Source: Metallyticus violacea (lineage: Eukaryota > Arthropoda > Insecta > Mantodea > Metallyticidae). Taken from it: a stretch of DNA of 64,000 nucleotides. Positions within the stretch are counted from its first letter, which is position 1. Each line of letters begins with the position of its first letter. Shown here in pieces: positions 10,843-23,059 of the stretch. The translations under genes were made by a program, and so were the position numbers. The notes beneath the pieces were generated by a model, which saw only the letters and a program-made list of their open reading frames with translations, was not told where the DNA came from and searched no databases. Where the stretch lies: the NCBI GenBank assembly GCA_030762175.1, contig CM060841.1, positions 15,113,501-15,177,500 on the forward strand. Direction: 5' to 3'.

Positions 10843-12029
10843 CGATGGTAGATCGACAAGTTACCAGCCTAACCATTTTCTAGGTATGATAAAGACAAAA
10901 AATATATTTCACTTTTCAATTTAATTATCTTTTATTGCAATGCACTTCTCACATCTTTGAACTAACATTTCAATTCCCCCTCCCCAAATAGTCACAAGTC
11001 TTATCTGCAAAATGGGCATAAATAGCATTCATCACTTCTTCTTCACACTTAAATTCCCTTCCTCGAAGGTCTTTCTTGAGTTTTGAGAGGAGGAAATAGT
11101 CACTGGGAGCTAGATCTGAGCTGTGGGGTGGATGGTTGATCTCCTTGAAGCCACATTTCTTCACAGCTTGCTTTGAACAATAGCTGTGTGCATAGGCAGG
11201 CGCGTTGTCATGAAGAAGGCGCACACCATCACTCAGCTTTCCTCGTCTTTTCTCTTTGATGGAAGCACGTAGTATGTGCAGTAGGTCAGCATAGTACTCC
11301 CCATTTACTGTGGTGTTCCTCTCCTTGAAGTCAATGAAGAGTATTCCTTCACAGTTCCAAAAAATTGTGGTCATGATCTTCTTGGGTGACTGAGTGATCT
11401 TGGCCTTTAGAGGCAGCGCTTCGCCCTATTTTACGCCAATCCATTGATTCTTTTTTGGACAAGGGATCATAGTTGAGGACCATAGTTTCATCTCCTGTAA
11501 CAATGGTTGGCAAAACTTCTCTCTCGTTGCCATGGCAGAGCTCCGAAAATGCCTGACAACAGATGACTCGTTACTGCTTTTGGGCTGAGGAAAGAAGTCT
11601 AGGCGCCCATCTTGCACCAACCTTATTCGTGTTTAAATATAAATGAACAATTCGAAGAGCTGTTGTTTTAGAAAGGCCTAACCTTGCTGATATTTCTGTA
11701 ACTTTGTGCCCCGGTCTTCCATAATTGCTGCTTCCGCAAGGGCGATATTTTCAGGAGTAAGCACCGCCGTCCAATCGCTGTCTAATTTCATTTGGATTAA
11801 GTCCTTCTTTTGTGAAGAACTTAATAACAGCTCCATACTCCATTTTGAACATAATACAATCTTCTACTCATAGCCTTCTTTATACAATTATATGTGAACA
11901 ACTGAACACAGAGGAGTGCAAATTAGGCTATATTAATTTACTTAACAGATAAGTTATGACACCAGATAAGGATTTTGTAAAGACGATAATCCTTATCGGC
12001 GAGGCCGGAAACTTATGGACCTACCCTCG
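10843..12029 (-). mobile_element. mariner DNA transposon, same family (copy 2)
   Basis: A 1187-bp element between TA at 10841-10842 and 12030-12031. Its ends are CGATGGTAGATCGACAAG on the left and CCTACCCTCG on the right, matching copy 1. It is about 85 bp shorter than copy 1, mainly because the segment from the end of the first helix-turn-helix to the start of LTPENIA is deleted near 11770. Orientation is minus. Confidence 0.92.
10970..11850 (-). pseudogene. mariner transposase, deleted and frameshifted
   Basis: The catalytic half (10970-11374) is open and well preserved: the second Asp lies in LLHDNAPAYAH and the third in SDLAPSDYFLLSKLKKDL. The stretch 11426-11620 covers GDETM-type sequence and the part before it in a different frame. 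Upstream, the PLE/LTPEN linker region has lost about 110 bp, removing part of the DNA-binding domain. A C-rich tract sits just before the stop (10976-10986), as in its sister copies. The product cannot be functional. Known role of the family: binding the inverted repeats and excising the element. Confidence 0.9.
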
Positions 12030-12031
12030 TA

Positions 12032-13289
12032 CTTCTTAAAACTGTTCCATTACATTAAAACGATATAGAATTTATTCCATCAAAATTAATAAATATTTAG
12101 TGGTTACTCAATAAATTTTAGTGTTTCCACCAAATATCATAATTACAATTTTTTTCTTTTAATGATAAACAAATATTTTTGCATGTATAGTGGAAGGTTT
12201 ATATTCAGTACAAGAATTATGCACAGTACACAGCTACATATATTTTAGAAATTTGCGATTGTCTGGATTTTTCTAAAAATGTTTTACAACAGTTTGAAAG
12301 TGCTGTGAGTGATGAACTTTAAAAACAACCTCATAGAGAACAGCTATTAAATTTCTTCACGGGAAGACATGAGTATAAATTAGCAATTAGCAATTAGCAA
12401 ATATTTAATTTTACGTCGTGGTTTACAAGTCCGTCAGTAATATCAGCTCCATGTCAAGAAACTAGTGAATTACAGTTCAATAAATGAAAGTGTTTCTAAA
12501 ACTTCTCTCAAAACTTTCCAGAGCGATATGAAGATTTAAGTGCCTTTCTAACTAACTTGGCACTTTCTCATGACGAAGCTCCATCTGTGGTAAATACTTC
12601 AGTAATTGAAAAACTGAAGCATCAAGTGCTGAAGTGAAAGGCAGTTCAATATTTCCCATGCAGCTCAGTGATTTTAACATAAATAATAGCACATGATGTT
12701 CAGAAATTATGATAAATTCACGGGTAGCGAAACATTTATGTGAAAAGCTCAAAACAGTCATTAATGTTTATTGGGACTATTTAACAAAAAATTAGAAAAA
12801 ATATATTATTAAAAATTGCTCAAAAATATTAATAATTGTATAAACCTTTAAACAAGATTTAAAACACCAACCTATTCAAAAATCATGAATCTGAAAAGAC
12901 AAAGGTCGATCATTACAATTCGATTTATCGCTAGTACCAAATTAGAGAAACAAAATAGATTTAGCAATACTATACAATTGCATGTACTGCGCTTTTCGTT
13001 TTTATATAATAGGAGTACATTTTCATAAATTCAGCATGTATCACATATGATACAGCGTCGATTGGTTGGAGTTTTAGTTTTCTCCTTTTAACATTTTGTG
13101 ACATGATTGTTGACTGTTGCGATTAAATGATTCTTGCTCAAGGATTTGTGTGAAAACAGAGTTGGCGATAATAAGAAGACAAAAACATTTCTAGGCCGTA
13201 AAATGCAAATGACAAAAAGGTACAATACATTTATAGCGATATGTGACTGTGAATGGTGGAAATTGAACGGTTCGTTACATTTCACTAGT
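12032..13289. other. AT-rich non-coding interval
   Basis: Very AT-rich. A small run of three AGCAATT units is present near 12385-12402. No gene or recognised transposon. Confidence 0.6.
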
Positions 13290-13800
13290 AGAAAATATGA
13301 CGATGTCACATAAAATTTCAGTTTTTGCAGTAAACTGTGGTGTACCAGTTGGCAGAGGCCGTTTATTTATTCTTTTGGTTGCTTCTGGAGTGAATTGGCT
13401 ATAATAATGTCTCTTGTTGGCAAGAAACAGGCAAACATCTTCGGGCCTACACTTCGATATCGCTGGGGAGTCGTGATTTGGGAAGAACCAGATCATCGAC
13501 TGTCTCTGATTCCGAGTAGCATTGGTAAATCCGGCTCTCGTCGTTTGTGAAGATATCGGGGACACATCGGAAGTTGCCACTGTCGAAACGACGAACCGTT
13601 TCCTGGCATAATTTTATCCTTGATGACTTTTGTTCTTATGTCGGGCTATGAGGTTGCCATTGACAACAAAGCTCCCTCGTACGAAGATATTTGTACAGAA
13701 TTTCTGACTCCTCTATCTCCCAGTAAATCAATCGCATGGCTTCCATAAGAGCTACGATTTCCTCAATGACTACTGTTACTAGATCCGTTTGTTCCTGTTT
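13290..13800 (-). pseudogene. transposase remnant of a second mariner family
   Basis: Reading the minus strand across frames, one finds, in order, a helix-turn-helix-like WEIEES segment, PHSPT-EQKSSRIKLCQETV, RRFDSGNFRCVPDIF, the first catalytic block TNDESRIYQC, SMIWFFPNHDSPAISKCRP and NWYTTVY. That order and wording match mariner transposases with the IVTGDESWIYQYDPE and WYTT signatures. It is clearly different from the main family here. Several frameshifts and stops break it, and the C-terminal half with the second and third Asp is absent or unrecognisable below 13290. No inverted repeats were found, so this is an old relic. Confidence 0.72.
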
Positions 13801-14159
13801 TTCGTCTAAGTTGTCGACACTTGCACATAAAGGAATAGTGTCTAAAAATGCTCTCTGTAATTACTCTACTTCGCTTAGGCTCGTAAAAAGAGAATGCTCT
13901 CACGAAAATGCTCTCGAGCCACCTTCAGACAACAAGTACACAACCACATTTAACATTTTGTTGCAGTTGCATCGAACGATAACTTCCCCTATGGTTACTA
14001 ATAAAGACACACACTTTCCAGTGCTACCTATAAGAACCTTATTTCAAACATTTTCTTCAAATCCCGAAAATTATAATGGACCCTCATATAAGATTTGTTT
14101 TCAAAAGTCTGCTGAGAAAACTATTTTAAGATAGCAAATTTATATCTCATTAAAGTTTG

Positions 14160-15416
14160 CAATGAGAATACGCACTTAGTAGTGCGATTTTTTCACTTTT
14201 TATCCCATTAGAAAATATGTAAAACTCTCTCCCAATGATAGCGTCAATGACATCCTCATTTTATGCCATTTTTTTCCATAGGACCAACTTTTAAGCTTGA
14301 GAACAGGAAGAACTCGCTAAGGGAGAACAAGATGGATGAAAAGTCGAAGCAAAGTTCAAATCGTGTACTTTTGCCATTGAAACGGTCGTATGGGAACTAA
14401 TGAAGGATACATGCACGAATTTCATTTTCTTCCCCGAACTTTGATCAGGCGTTAGCCTCTGTCATTACTTTAACTTCAACTCAGGCGTGCAAGGAGTCCA
14501 AATTTCGTTTACAGTCACAAATTAATGCAAAAAGAATTTTATTCTTGCAAGGTATTGTGCACTCTTTCGGCTGTCTGCTGTGATACCCTGTGTAGTTACC
14601 CCAATTGGGTATTAGAAGCGAGTTTATCTTTGGTGTATATATTTAAACTGATTTATCTAGAAATTAAGTGTTCAGCGCTGGTGCAGGACCTCTATGAACT
14701 TCATCAAATAAAAATGTATAAATCCAAACGGGACATTTTTTCTTCCTTTTTAAGATTTTTATAACAGATGCCAGAGTAATTGATTTAGATGGCTGTTATA
14801 GTTAAGTATAAGTTCGCACCCGTCCAGTGTTACCAGTCGATGCAAACAAAATTTTCCCATAATCTATTAAGGATTTACCCAAATTCAGGGTTTCTTCATA
14901 AAAATTCCGCAGCTGCCTAAAAATAGAATAATAATTTCAAATGCTAATATACATTTTACATATTACAACATTATGTACATGTTTTATTATTTACGTACAT
15001 AATCTATTTTATAAGTTTTGCATTAAAAAAACAAAGAACAATTCTAAGATTCGCTAGGTGGGAAAAGATGCTTAAGTCATTAAATGTAATTTTTAAGTAG
15101 AAGGCTTTGTTTATTTAATTCGTTAATTTTACAGTTACAATACTCACACTTACAAAAAGTACACAATCTATTAGCACTACACCATAGTAACTCAACAATA
15201 CTGCACATTCTAAATCTCTTCTTTCTCCATCTTTATGCATTTCTACTTCGGATGCTGACGGTCCATGTAAACCATTGGAATTTAGTTGAACTTAGCAATA
15301 ACAGGTGGCAAAAAGATAGGTGGCCAGCAAGTGTCATCTAGTGAGGCACTAAGTTATTACTTCGACGTGAAATGACCAGAGATCTTTAATTTTCAGATAT
15401 AGATTAATTTAACATG
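14160..15416. other. AT-rich non-coding interval
   Basis: No recognisable gene or repeat. A plus-strand open frame at 13736-14134 (132 codons) ends just before and has no motif. Confidence 0.55.
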
Positions 15417-15520
15417 CCACAAATCTACGACACAGGACGTGTAGCGTTTACATTGCAAAAAACTTATCGACCTTGGCCGAATTTGAACGCGCGAACCTTG
15501 GGTACAGAGGAAACCAACAT
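15417..15520 (-). mobile_element. degraded SINE-B fragment
   Basis: Contains diverged SINE-B pieces: CTACGACACAGGAC, CTTATCGACCTTGGCCG, and the B-box region AATTTGAACGCGCGAACC. Both ends are worn away and no TSD can be seen. It is one of the oldest SINE-B copies here. Confidence 0.65.
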
Positions 15521-15940
15521 AAGAATTCAATACTTTAGTTAGATAAATTTATTTTCTAGGGCACAGCAACATTCCTAGAGTTGAGGGATTATCGTCAATA
15601 ATTAAATGTTAGAAAAAATATTTAGCAATGTACATTTCCTCTGACGTACACTTCTTAAGAATTTTTGAAGTAGGATTAAAAAGAATACAACAACGTTTTC
15701 TTTTCTATCCTGATGATGATACCGTTAAATTAAATTTTGAATGGGCTTTTACTCTTGATTACTGTCTTACTCGTTTTGTGTGAAACTTGCATTACCTGAA
15801 AAATTTAACTTTGCTTTTCATTATTTTCAGTACTTTTTCATAGATATTTTTACCATTTTGTTCACTATTTCATTGCACAACTATAACCAATTAGCTACCG
15901 TCTTTTGAAGCTATCGTTAGTTTGAGATTTCATTCTCGAA

Positions 15941-16214
15941 TGAATAGTGTTTAACGCCTGTTTTTACTACAGAGGCACCACAGGCGGCGGACACTGGTGA
16001 TACATGAGATGAAATGATAAATTGGGAAAGGATTTTATTTTTAAGGAAGGAAACGTTCCAGGTAACTTTGGGTACCTCCCCGGCATTTGCCATTTGTGAG
16101 GACTGAGGAAAACGTGGAAAAAACCTCAGTCGGGGAGGACGGTCCTGGCGGTATTCGAACCCAGACCTGCCGCTCACGAGTTCGCGCCTTAACGACCTCG
16201 GCCACCCGTGGCGG
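15941..16214 (-). mobile_element. SINE-A with 11-bp TSD
   Basis: A near-complete SINE-A in minus orientation, from the GTTTAACGCC tail to the GGCCACCCGTGGCGG head. The perfect direct repeat TCATTCTCGAA lies at 15930-15940 and 16215-16225. The tRNA-like head reads GGTCGTTAAGGCGCGAAC with a GGGTTCGAATACCGCC B box. Confidence 0.92.
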
Positions 16215-16282
16215 TCATTCTCGAAAGATACCTCATTGGTGATAATACTAGTTGCGTTATTTTTATTATGTTAGTGCCTAAA

Positions 16283-16308
16283 TTTTTTTTTTTTTTTTTT
16301 TTTTTTTT
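16283..16308 (+). repeat. 26-bp poly-T run
   Basis: An uninterrupted T26 in AT-rich DNA. It may be the poly-A tail of a minus-strand retroposon, but no body was recognised to its left. Confidence 0.9.
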
Positions 16309-17235
16309 GCACTTGGAAATTTCGATGTATCAAAGCATTCCATAATTATATTAAAAAAAAAACGGTAAGTATAATAAAACTTAAATTCGAAACATTTGTA
16401 ACTAAGATATTAAATGTAAAAAAAAATATCAAAAATTTGGTTACTTGTGACTGGTTGAAACTTTGTCACATTTCGTTAAACCAATGATCCCTAAGGGGTT
16501 TTTCAGCAATTTCATTGAAATTTACTGAATTTTTCTAACGAAAATCGTATCTTTGTTGCTCCCCACGTCACCTACTGATGCATGCGTGCAGACACTTGCA
16601 CGTATTCTAATAATTACAAATACAGCCACACATAAAAACAGAAAATTGACGTATATGAAGCATTCGGGCCCATCTGCCATTTCAAAAAATAACTTTCCTT
16701 TTTATTTGAACTTCAGAATCCAAAGACTGAAATCTACTGTCAATTGTATTTGAACTACATGCTAAGACAATGTTGAAACTTTATTCACATATGAACATTT
16801 CTTGGAGAAAAAAAAAAAATCCAATTGAGGCGAGAACGTGAGGTATGCTGGCATTGTGAACCTATTTCTTTCCTCTGCGCGGGATATGACTTTACGTTGC
16901 TATGACGACGCATTTATTGGCTTAAGGGAGTCTGCCCTGAAATTAAGTTAAGATTTCTTTTCGGATGCTTCCACATGGAACTTTATCTTGTTTTGCAGGC
17001 TTAGTGTTTAATATTGCGGAAAAGCAATACATGGCGTCAGCAGTCTTCAACAACCTTACTAACAGACCGATCGAGTTGACAACACAGCATCGCTACGGAA
17101 ATAGAACTTGTACAGCTAGTTTAAACATTTCTGCCCGTATCAAGTTTACTTGTTTGAAACACAAGCTCAAAGTGCTTTGTGTACTATATTAAATTTATTT
17201 CTAATTTGAATCTATTATTCCCATGTAAATATAAA
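16309..17235. other. non-coding interval
   Basis: No supported feature. Short open frames at 16553-16753 and 16965-17192 have no recognisable content. Confidence 0.55.
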
Positions 17236-18561
17236 CGAGGGTAAGTCCATAAATTCCAGCCCAACCATTTTCTATGTATGATAAAGATAAAAACTATATT
17301 TCACTTTTCAATATAGTGACCCATCATTGCAATACACTTCTCCATTTTTGAATTAACATTTCAACCGCCCCCCCCCCAAATAGTCAGAAGTCTTGCCTGC
17401 AAAATGAGCATAAAGAGCATCCACCACTTCTTCGTCATACTTAAATTTCCTTCCTCGAAGGTTTTCTTGAGTTTTGAGAAAAGAAATAGTTACTGGGAGC
17501 TAGAACTTGACTGTAGGGTGGATGGTCAATCTCCTTGAAGCCACATTTCTTCACAGCTTCCTTTGCAACAAGAGCTGTGTGCACAGGCAGGTGCGTTGTC
17601 GTGAAGAAGGCGCACCCACCACTAAGCTTTCCTTGCCTTTTCTCTTTGATGGAAGCACGTAGTCTGTGCAGTAGGCCAGCATAGTACTCAACGTTTACTG
17701 TAGTGACCCTCTCCTTAAAGTTAATGAAGAGTATGCCTTTACAGTCCCAAAAGATTGTGGCCATGATCTTTTTGGTTGACTAAGTGACCTTGGCCTTTAG
17801 AAGCGGTGCTTCGCTAGTTTAAGTCACCCCATTTATTCTCTTTTGGGCGAGAGATCATAGCAGAGGACATAGTTTCATCTCCTGTAACAATGGTTTGCAG
17901 AACTTCTGTCTCATTGCTACGGAGAGTTCCAAAAATGCCTGACAACAGATGACTCGTTGCTGCTGTTGGACTGAGGAAAGAAGTCTAAACACCCATCTTG
18001 CACTAACCTTATTCATGTTTAAATGTTCATGAATAATTCGAGGGACTGTTGTTTTAGAAATTCCCAAGCTTGTCGCTGTTTCTGTAACTTTGAGCCGCCG
18101 GTCTTCCATAATTTCTCCTTCCATAAGAGCGAGCGATGTTTTCAGGAGTGAACCCCTCAAAGCGGCGACCTGTACGCTCTTCATCTTTAATGCTTTCTCG
18201 ACCCACTGAAAAAGTTTGGCCCATTTTTTTACGGTAGAATATGAGGGGAATACTTCCCCATATAAACCGCACAATCGCTGTTTAATTTCATTTAGAGTAA
18301 GTCCTTCTTTTGTGAAGAACTTGAACGAGGCTTCTGTGGAAAAAGGTTCAGAAAAATGTAGAAAAAGTAAAATCAGCCCGATATTACATTTTGAACACGC
18401 CACTGTCTTCTTTATGCAACTATTTGAACAACTGAACACAGCGGAGCGGAAAGTTACAGCTGCAATAATTTACTTAACAGATAAGATGGGACACTGGATA
18501 AGGATTTTGTGAAGGCGATAATCCTTATCGGCCAGGCCAGAAACTTATGGACCTATCCACG
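17236..18561 (-). mobile_element. mariner DNA transposon, same family (copy 3)
   Basis: The longest copy, about 1326 bp. The left end reads CGAGGGTAAGTCCATAAA and the right end CTTATGGACCTATCCACG. The flanking TA pair is no longer recognisable (AA on the left, TG on the right), so the ends have mutated and this copy is probably older than those at 1249, 10843 and 52293. Confidence 0.88.
17441..18400 (-). pseudogene. mariner transposase, near full length, frameshifted
   Basis: The best preserved DNA-binding half of the family: FFTKEGLTLNEIKQRLCGLYGE, then SYSTVKKWAKLFQ, then VTETATSLGISKTTVPRI and MNKVSARWVFRLLSSVQQ. The first catalytic Asp (GDETM) is in the sequence near 17880. The second, in the HDN block, lies in a shifted frame near 17605, and the third block near 17490 reads VLAPSNYFF, so the usual Asp of PSDYF is Asn. 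Frames change near 17600, 17770 and 18190. A run of nine C precedes the stop (about 17369-17378). Confidence 0.88.
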
Positions 18562-19016
18562 TGCATCCTGAAAGAACCGCCTCTGATACCTCAGTGGTTT
18601 AAAACGGGCGTAAAATATTATTTAAAAAAACCCTGTAAGAAATTCAATGAAATATTGCTATCATGAACACAATACATGTAATAAATATGAAGTTATTATA
18701 TTTATTTTGGGAAAATGGCAAAGGACTATAGAACATTGCTATGAATAGGGCTATTCAGGATTGTAATTGTAAAATGGAATTCACGAGGACGAAATAAATT
18801 AGATAACTAATACTGAGAGATCATCAGTTTGAAAATAAAATAATGTTTGCTGAATAAAGAAATCACTATAAGAACAATTCTAAGTTATACACAGTAGGTT
18901 TCAAGAAAACAGTAACACAATCCAGGAATATTTCATTTGAATTCAAAGACAAAAATCAAATTATATTCTACTGAAATGGGTTTTGGTGTCGTTCAGTAAG
19001 AGTTTTTTTTTTTTGG

Positions 19017-19291
19017 AGTAGTGTTTAACACTTTTTTTTTTACTACTAAGGCTCCACTGCCGGTGCACACTGATGATACATGAGAGGAATTGATATATTG
19101 GGAAAAGATTTTTTTTAAGGAAGTAAACGTTCCAGGTTTTAGTTTAGGGTACCTTTCCAGCATTTGCCATTTATGAGAACTGAGGAAAACCTGGAAAAAC
19201 GTCAATCAGGGAGGACGGTCCTGGTGGGACTCAAACCCCAGACCTCCCACTCACGAGTACACGCCTTAATGACCTCGGCCACTCTTGATGG
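19017..19291 (-). mobile_element. SINE-A, near full length
   Basis: Minus-orientation SINE-A from GTGTTTAACAC (tail) to GACCTCGGCCACTCTTGATGG (head). No clear TSD. A short duplication, TTTTAGTTTAG, replaces the usual CCTAAGTTTAG. Divergence is higher than in the copies at 8787 and 15941. Confidence 0.85.
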
Positions 19292-20376
19292 TCTCGAAAA
19301 ATTAAATGATGTACTAGTATATAGTTTTTGAGGAAAAGAAGCATGAAACTGTATATCTTTTTCCTGCATTAGTTCCAAAAATTTGTCCACAATTTTTTAT
19401 AAAATATTTAAAAAAAGAAATATTATAATTATATTGTACATATTATAACATTTTGAAGAAAATTCATCCAATACTTTTTCGATATTTTAAACATAATATC
19501 TAATGTCAAATGAATGCATTATGTTATTTTGTCCCTTAATTAAAAATAAACACTTGTAATAATAGTATTAAGAAAAAATTAATTAAATTCATATTCTAAT
19601 AGAACAAACTATTATGATTGTTTGGACATATAAATTGCCTGACTGAAGAAAGTGGATAAGTGGATTGAAACAGGAAGAAGAAAATCAGGAATGAGAGAGA
19701 CAACATAATGCATGGGCACAGGGAATAATGAGAACAAAAGAAATATGAAGATAGAACCTTGGAAAATAGCTAAGAATGAAAGAAGGCCATAGAGTATGGA
19801 TAATGGATGAAGAAAAATATCTGAAATATTGTCGAATTTGATTATGAATATTACAGCAACAATTAATAATAATAATTTAATGTTAATCGTATTATTATTG
19901 TTGTTGTTACATATAATAGCCCTCATCTTTCTTTAAGTAGACATGAAACTCTAGCGCAGAAACTTGACAACCAAAACTATGGATTGCTTTTGTAGTTGAT
20001 ACTCTTATCACCTTTCATGGATTGTTACAAGAGGTTCAGCATTTGTTTCTGTTAGCTAATTTTGTCCATTATTTGTCTGCCCCCGTTATCCGTTTTCTAT
20101 AGCCTACATTGTTTTGATGGGCTTCACTACATGCTACACAGCTTATGGGCTGCATGTATCTGCAACAAGGTTTGTGTTGTTACAAGGCGTCCCAGTTAAT
20201 GCTAATATTATGACCAGGTAGGTAACTTCCTCCATGGCATCTGAAATGATCCTGTGTCTATGTGTGGCTATTCATTGGTACTACAGAATAACTTTAATGT
20301 TTCTCATTATCTAGCTCCGGATTTTACTTCTCTTTCAAACATATTCCTTATGAATGAAAAATATTTGTATAATTCA
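19292..20376. other. AT-rich non-coding interval
   Basis: Mostly AT-rich. The minus-strand open frame 19612-19926 has an Asn run from an AAT/ATT stretch and low-complexity hydrophobic sequence. I do not consider it a gene. Confidence 0.55.
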
Positions 20377-20590
20377 TCGCCACGAGTGGTCGAGGTCGTT
20401 AAGGCGCGGACCCGTGAGCGCAAGGTTTGGGGTTTGATTCCCGCCAGGACCTGGCTGAGGTTTTTTCCAGGTTTTCCTCAGTCCTCATAAATGGCAAATG
20501 CCAGGGATGTACCTTAAATTTACCACTGGAACGCTTCCTTCTTTAAAAAAATGCATTCTTTCCCAGTTTGTCATTTCATCTCATATATCG
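20377..20590 (+). mobile_element. SINE-A, first unit of a tandem pair, 3'-truncated
   Basis: Begins CCACGAGTGGTCGAGGTCGTT with tRNA-like A and B boxes (GGGTTTGATTCCCGCC) and ends at CATTTCATCTCATATATC, just before the usual ATCAGTGTCC. It runs directly into a second head-to-tail SINE-A. About 15 bp after the B box (GTCCTCCCT) are missing. Confidence 0.9.
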
Positions 20591-20593
20591 ACT

Positions 20594-20855
20594 GTCACGG
20601 GTGGCTGGGGTCATTACGGCTCGAAAACGTGAGGGGAAGGTCTGGGGTTCGATTCCCGCCAGGACCGTCCTCCCTGACTGAGGTTTTTTCCAGGTTTTCC
20701 TAAGTCCTCACAAATGACAAATGCCGGGGAGTTACCCTAAACTTAGGCCTGGAACGTTTCCTTCCTTTAAAAAAATAATCCTTTTCCAATATATCATTTC
20801 ATCTCATATATCATCAGTGTCCCTCAGCAGTAAAAACGGGCGTTAAACACCATTA
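20594..20855 (+). mobile_element. SINE-A, second unit of a tandem pair
   Basis: Begins GTCACGGGTGGCTGGGG about 4 bp after the first unit stops and continues to CGTTAAACACCATT. The A-box region is diverged (GGTCATTACGGC), and the usual GCCTGTGGTGCC before CAGCAGTAAAAACGGG is deleted. The pair may be flanked by an imperfect repeat (AATTCATCGC at 20371, AATTATCGC near 20859), which would mean that it inserted as a dimer. Confidence 0.9.
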
Positions 20856-21960
20856 AAAAATTATCGCTCACTAATTCAGCAAATAAATTATTCATTTATA
20901 TAGAGCACAAAATTAAACTTTGTGAAAGCGATTTAATTTTGAATAGTGATTCTAAAGTATTTCAGTGATGTTATACTCGTATACTTCCACTTTTTTTTCA
21001 TCGCATCAGAATTTTTATAAATTATAGCATTCTGATTTTTATATCAGTTTTGGAATTGTAAAAGAGATAAAAATTAAATACTGTCTATTTTAGTCCACAG
21101 TTCAGTATTTTAGTTCACCTTACGCCGAACATATCAATAAAGTCTGATTTGTTCTGTCTGTAATGTTCTATCTACTCTCAGATGTTCTTTTGTACATATC
21201 GTAGAGTTCTTTATAGTACCCAACACTGTTCTGCGGTTACTGACATTTACACTGTCCTTGGTACTTTGTTCACTGCTGTCTACAGGTGGCTTAGATCTGG
21301 GACATTGGCACATTTGAATATATAATTACTTTCTTGTTCTTTGAATTAAAACACCTTACCTTACATCCACAAAGGTAACAGTCAATTCTGTGGTCTTTGG
21401 ACTTTCGCCACACCATAGCCAATTCAAAACACAACATTATTTGCCCAGTTTCTCAATTGTTCAGCAAAAACACTGGAAGCAATTTGAAGAAGACAATAGT
21501 TTACTTTGATCTGCTAATTTACTTCCAAAGCATGCCTTAGTATTTTTTACTAGAAATAAAGTTATACTCTGTTATTGCTCTTTAACAACGATATTGTTAC
21601 GAATATAATATACATTAAAATTATTCAAGAGCTGTCAGCAAAATAACAAATGGTAAAGGTAGCAATTTATAATGAAAATTCTTACATTCAGCAAGTATTT
21701 ATTAACTGATATAGCAACACGAAATGGGATATATAAGGATCAATCTGGTAACCATTATATTTTTTAAATACATTTAGTAAAATATATAGCGTTGGTAAAT
21801 GATTCATATTCTTTTAAAATGTAGATTATTAAATACAACTTGAACAGGTACATAGAATTACAAAAGTGGTATGTGATACGACTAATACGACTTGGCTTTT
21901 GATTCCGTGCATGCAATTTATTATGAAAATATTTGAAAATCTAAGAGCGCAAAATCACCA
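20856..21960. other. AT-rich non-coding interval
   Basis: No gene or known repeat family was recognised. Confidence 0.55.
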
Positions 21961-22058
21961 TAGACCTCAGTCAGGGAGGACGGTCCTGGCAGGATTCGAA
22001 TGCCAGGCCTTCCGCTCACAAGTCCGCTCCATAAAGACCTCGGCCACACTTGGAGGTA
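21961..22058 (-). mobile_element. SINE-A head fragment fused to a mariner end
   Basis: Only the tRNA-like 5' portion is present, in minus orientation: CTCAGTCAGGGAGGACGGTCC, the B box GGATTCGAATGCCAGG, and GACCTCGGCCACACTTGG. It abuts a mariner 5' end at about 22060 with almost no spacer. Confidence 0.85.
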
Positions 22059-22059
22059 C

Positions 22060-22246
22060 TTTGAACATGTCACAATCTTCTACACATAGCCTTCTTTATG
22101 CAACTCTACCTGTACAACTGAACACAGTGGAGTGGAAGTTACAGCTGCAATTATTTACTTAACAGATAAGGTATGACATCAGATAAGAGTTTTGTAAAGG
22201 CCATAATTCTTATCGGCGTGGCCGGAAACTTATGCACCTATCTTCG
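22060..22246 (-). mobile_element. mariner 5' end only (copy 6)
   Basis: Matches the 5' untranslated part and terminal repeat of the main mariner family: ACATAGCCTTCTTTATGC, TTACTTAACAGATAAG, and the right end GGCCGGAAACTTATGCACC ... CTTCG followed by TA at 22247-22248. The element stops at the transposase start codon; all coding sequence is gone. Confidence 0.88.
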
Positions 22247-22248
22247 TA

Positions 22249-23059
22249 TATTGTATTAGTCGGGATATGTCAGGCAAATAAGTTTCTCTGTTTCCAGACA
22301 AGACTTTCCTCGTTCTTAATGCCATTAAAAGGAAATTAAGAGAAAACGTTTAAGAATTTAATGCACTTCTCTGCTAACGATTGAGATTGCTTCAGAGGAT
22401 CTTCATTTTGCTGCCATCTCCTTTAATTAGACATCTTGAACACTGTATTCAGAAGACAGCATGAATAATCCATTGCCACTTAGTGGTAATGGCATTCCCA
22501 TGCTAGGATGCTTTGGCATTTCTAGAAAATTAGCCAATAAGCATCGAGATTGGGGTTTAGGGGTTTTGCTGCTCCCAATTGGTTTACGCTGTTGGCTATA
22601 TCGGTACAAACGATTGAGCCTTGTATCATTTGATTCAAACTCTAAACCACTAGACAAAATTATTATTTGCCAGTATGAATAATTGTTTATTTAAAATAAA
22701 TTTTAAAAAACACATTAACTTAGATATTGAGGGAGAGGTTTTTACCAATGTTGATATTTTTAGCCTTAAACCCTTCACTCTCAACTTTCCACTTAGAAAT
22801 TTCAAATGGCTTCCCTACCTTATGATCATTGAAATATAATGAGAATATCACATCTGTTGTTTTCTATTAATCTCTGACAATCTGAATTGCTTTAATTGGT
22901 ATTGGAATTAATCAAAATAGAAATTAATTAAATTAGTTATAGGATGTATAAAATTTATTTTGAATAGTACAAATAATAATAATATAATAATACAGCTTAT
23001 TTCGTAACTTTTGATTAACCCGCTTATATTCTGTTGTGTCTTGTGCAGTATGCACCATT
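22249..23059. other. AT-rich non-coding interval
   Basis: No supported feature. The short opposing open frames at 22427-22682 show no motif. Confidence 0.55.

Noticed and set aside
13736..14134. 132-codon plus-strand open frame as a gene
   Set aside because: Its first part overlaps, on the opposite strand, a mariner transposase remnant. The rest has no recognisable domain, and the length is possible by chance.
19612..19926. 104-codon hydrophobic open frame as a membrane protein
   Set aside because: Low-complexity AT-rich DNA gives Ile/Leu/Phe-rich frames by chance. There is no start context, homologous motif or conserved repeat copy.
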